DNA of 64,000 nt from an uncultured Ruminococcus sp. (GTDB lineage Bacteria > Bacillota > Clostridia > Oscillospirales > Acutalibacteraceae): contig CACXBF010000002.1 of the NCBI GenBank assembly GCA_902765855.1, positions 124,001 to 188,000 of the forward strand. Reading direction: 5' to 3'. Within the stretch, counting starts at the first letter, position 1. The number at the start of each line of letters is the position of its first letter. The notes under the pieces were generated by a model. That model made no database searches and had not been told where the DNA came from. It saw nothing but the letters and a program-made list of their open reading frames with translations. This document shows, piece by piece, positions 63,958 to 64,000 of the stretch. The position numbers and the translations under genes were made by a program.

Positions 63958-64000
63958 TATATAGGTGTCAACCTGACTACCAGTGATAAATCTTGCTTTT

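Overview
The window looks like chromosomal DNA of a low-GC anaerobic Firmicute (Bacillota, class Clostridia, most likely a Ruminococcaceae or Oscillospirales gut organism; this placement is inference). Supporting signs are AT-rich intergenic DNA with TTGACA/TATAAT promoters and AGGAGG-type ribosome sites, frequent GTG/TTG starts, a complete V-type ATPase operon, a two-gene SufC/SufB iron-sulfur system, a tryptophan T-box leader, a TPP riboswitch, the UPF0210/ACT pair and a CBM26-like starch-binding domain. No rRNA, tRNA, CRISPR array, transposase gene or phage gene was recognised.

Layout. 1-5.2 kb: 3' portion missing of a GHL10-type lipoprotein-like glycosidase, a DUF1294 protein, deoD, thioredoxin, a cyclophilin lipoprotein and an S1-domain protein. 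5.3-12.3 kb: seven tandem co-directional paralogues, each with a membrane anchor, a Tim44-like (NTF2-fold) domain and, in six of seven, a C-terminal four-cysteine zinc ribbon; this is the most unusual locus in the window. 12.4-20.5 kb: two lipoproteins (one SGNH hydrolase with an ESK-repeat stalk), ilvD, an XRE regulator, and a GT39-like glycosyltransferase with an FAD oxidoreductase. 20.5-30.1 kb (minus): V-ATPase in the transcription order G/H-C-I-K-F-E-A-B-D. 30.7-42.4 kb: UPF0210 plus ACT protein, a PHP phosphatase, DnaD-like and DnaI-like replication proteins, DegV, RNase R, a TIGR04086 membrane protein, YajC, Tgt and a DUF2185-like protein. 42.6-48.4 kb: enolase, MetY, a zinc-ribbon/CBM26 membrane protein and a minimal Suf pair. 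49.0-52.7 kb: TPP riboswitch, thiD-thiC-thiE and a HAD hydrolase. 52.9-56.7 kb: a small secreted cysteine-containing protein with a three-gene ABC/FtsX-type transporter, resembling a bacteriocin export or immunity locus. 56.7-64 kb: a tryptophan T-box leader and trpE-G-D-C-F-B-A.

A family of GC-rich, hairpin-dense intergenic repeats (MITE-like) occurs about nine times, roughly once per 7 kb. Three copies lie inside otherwise continuous operons: two in the V-ATPase operon (A/B and K/F junctions) and one between trpG and trpD. A second small family of near-identical terminator hairpins also recurs between unrelated genes.

The metabolic genes form coherent units: energy (V-ATPase, enolase), amino acids (ilvD, metY, the whole trp pathway from chorismate to tryptophan), thiamin (HMP synthesis, phosphorylation and coupling) and Fe-S assembly, the last of which would serve the Fe-S enzymes IlvD and ThiC encoded nearby.
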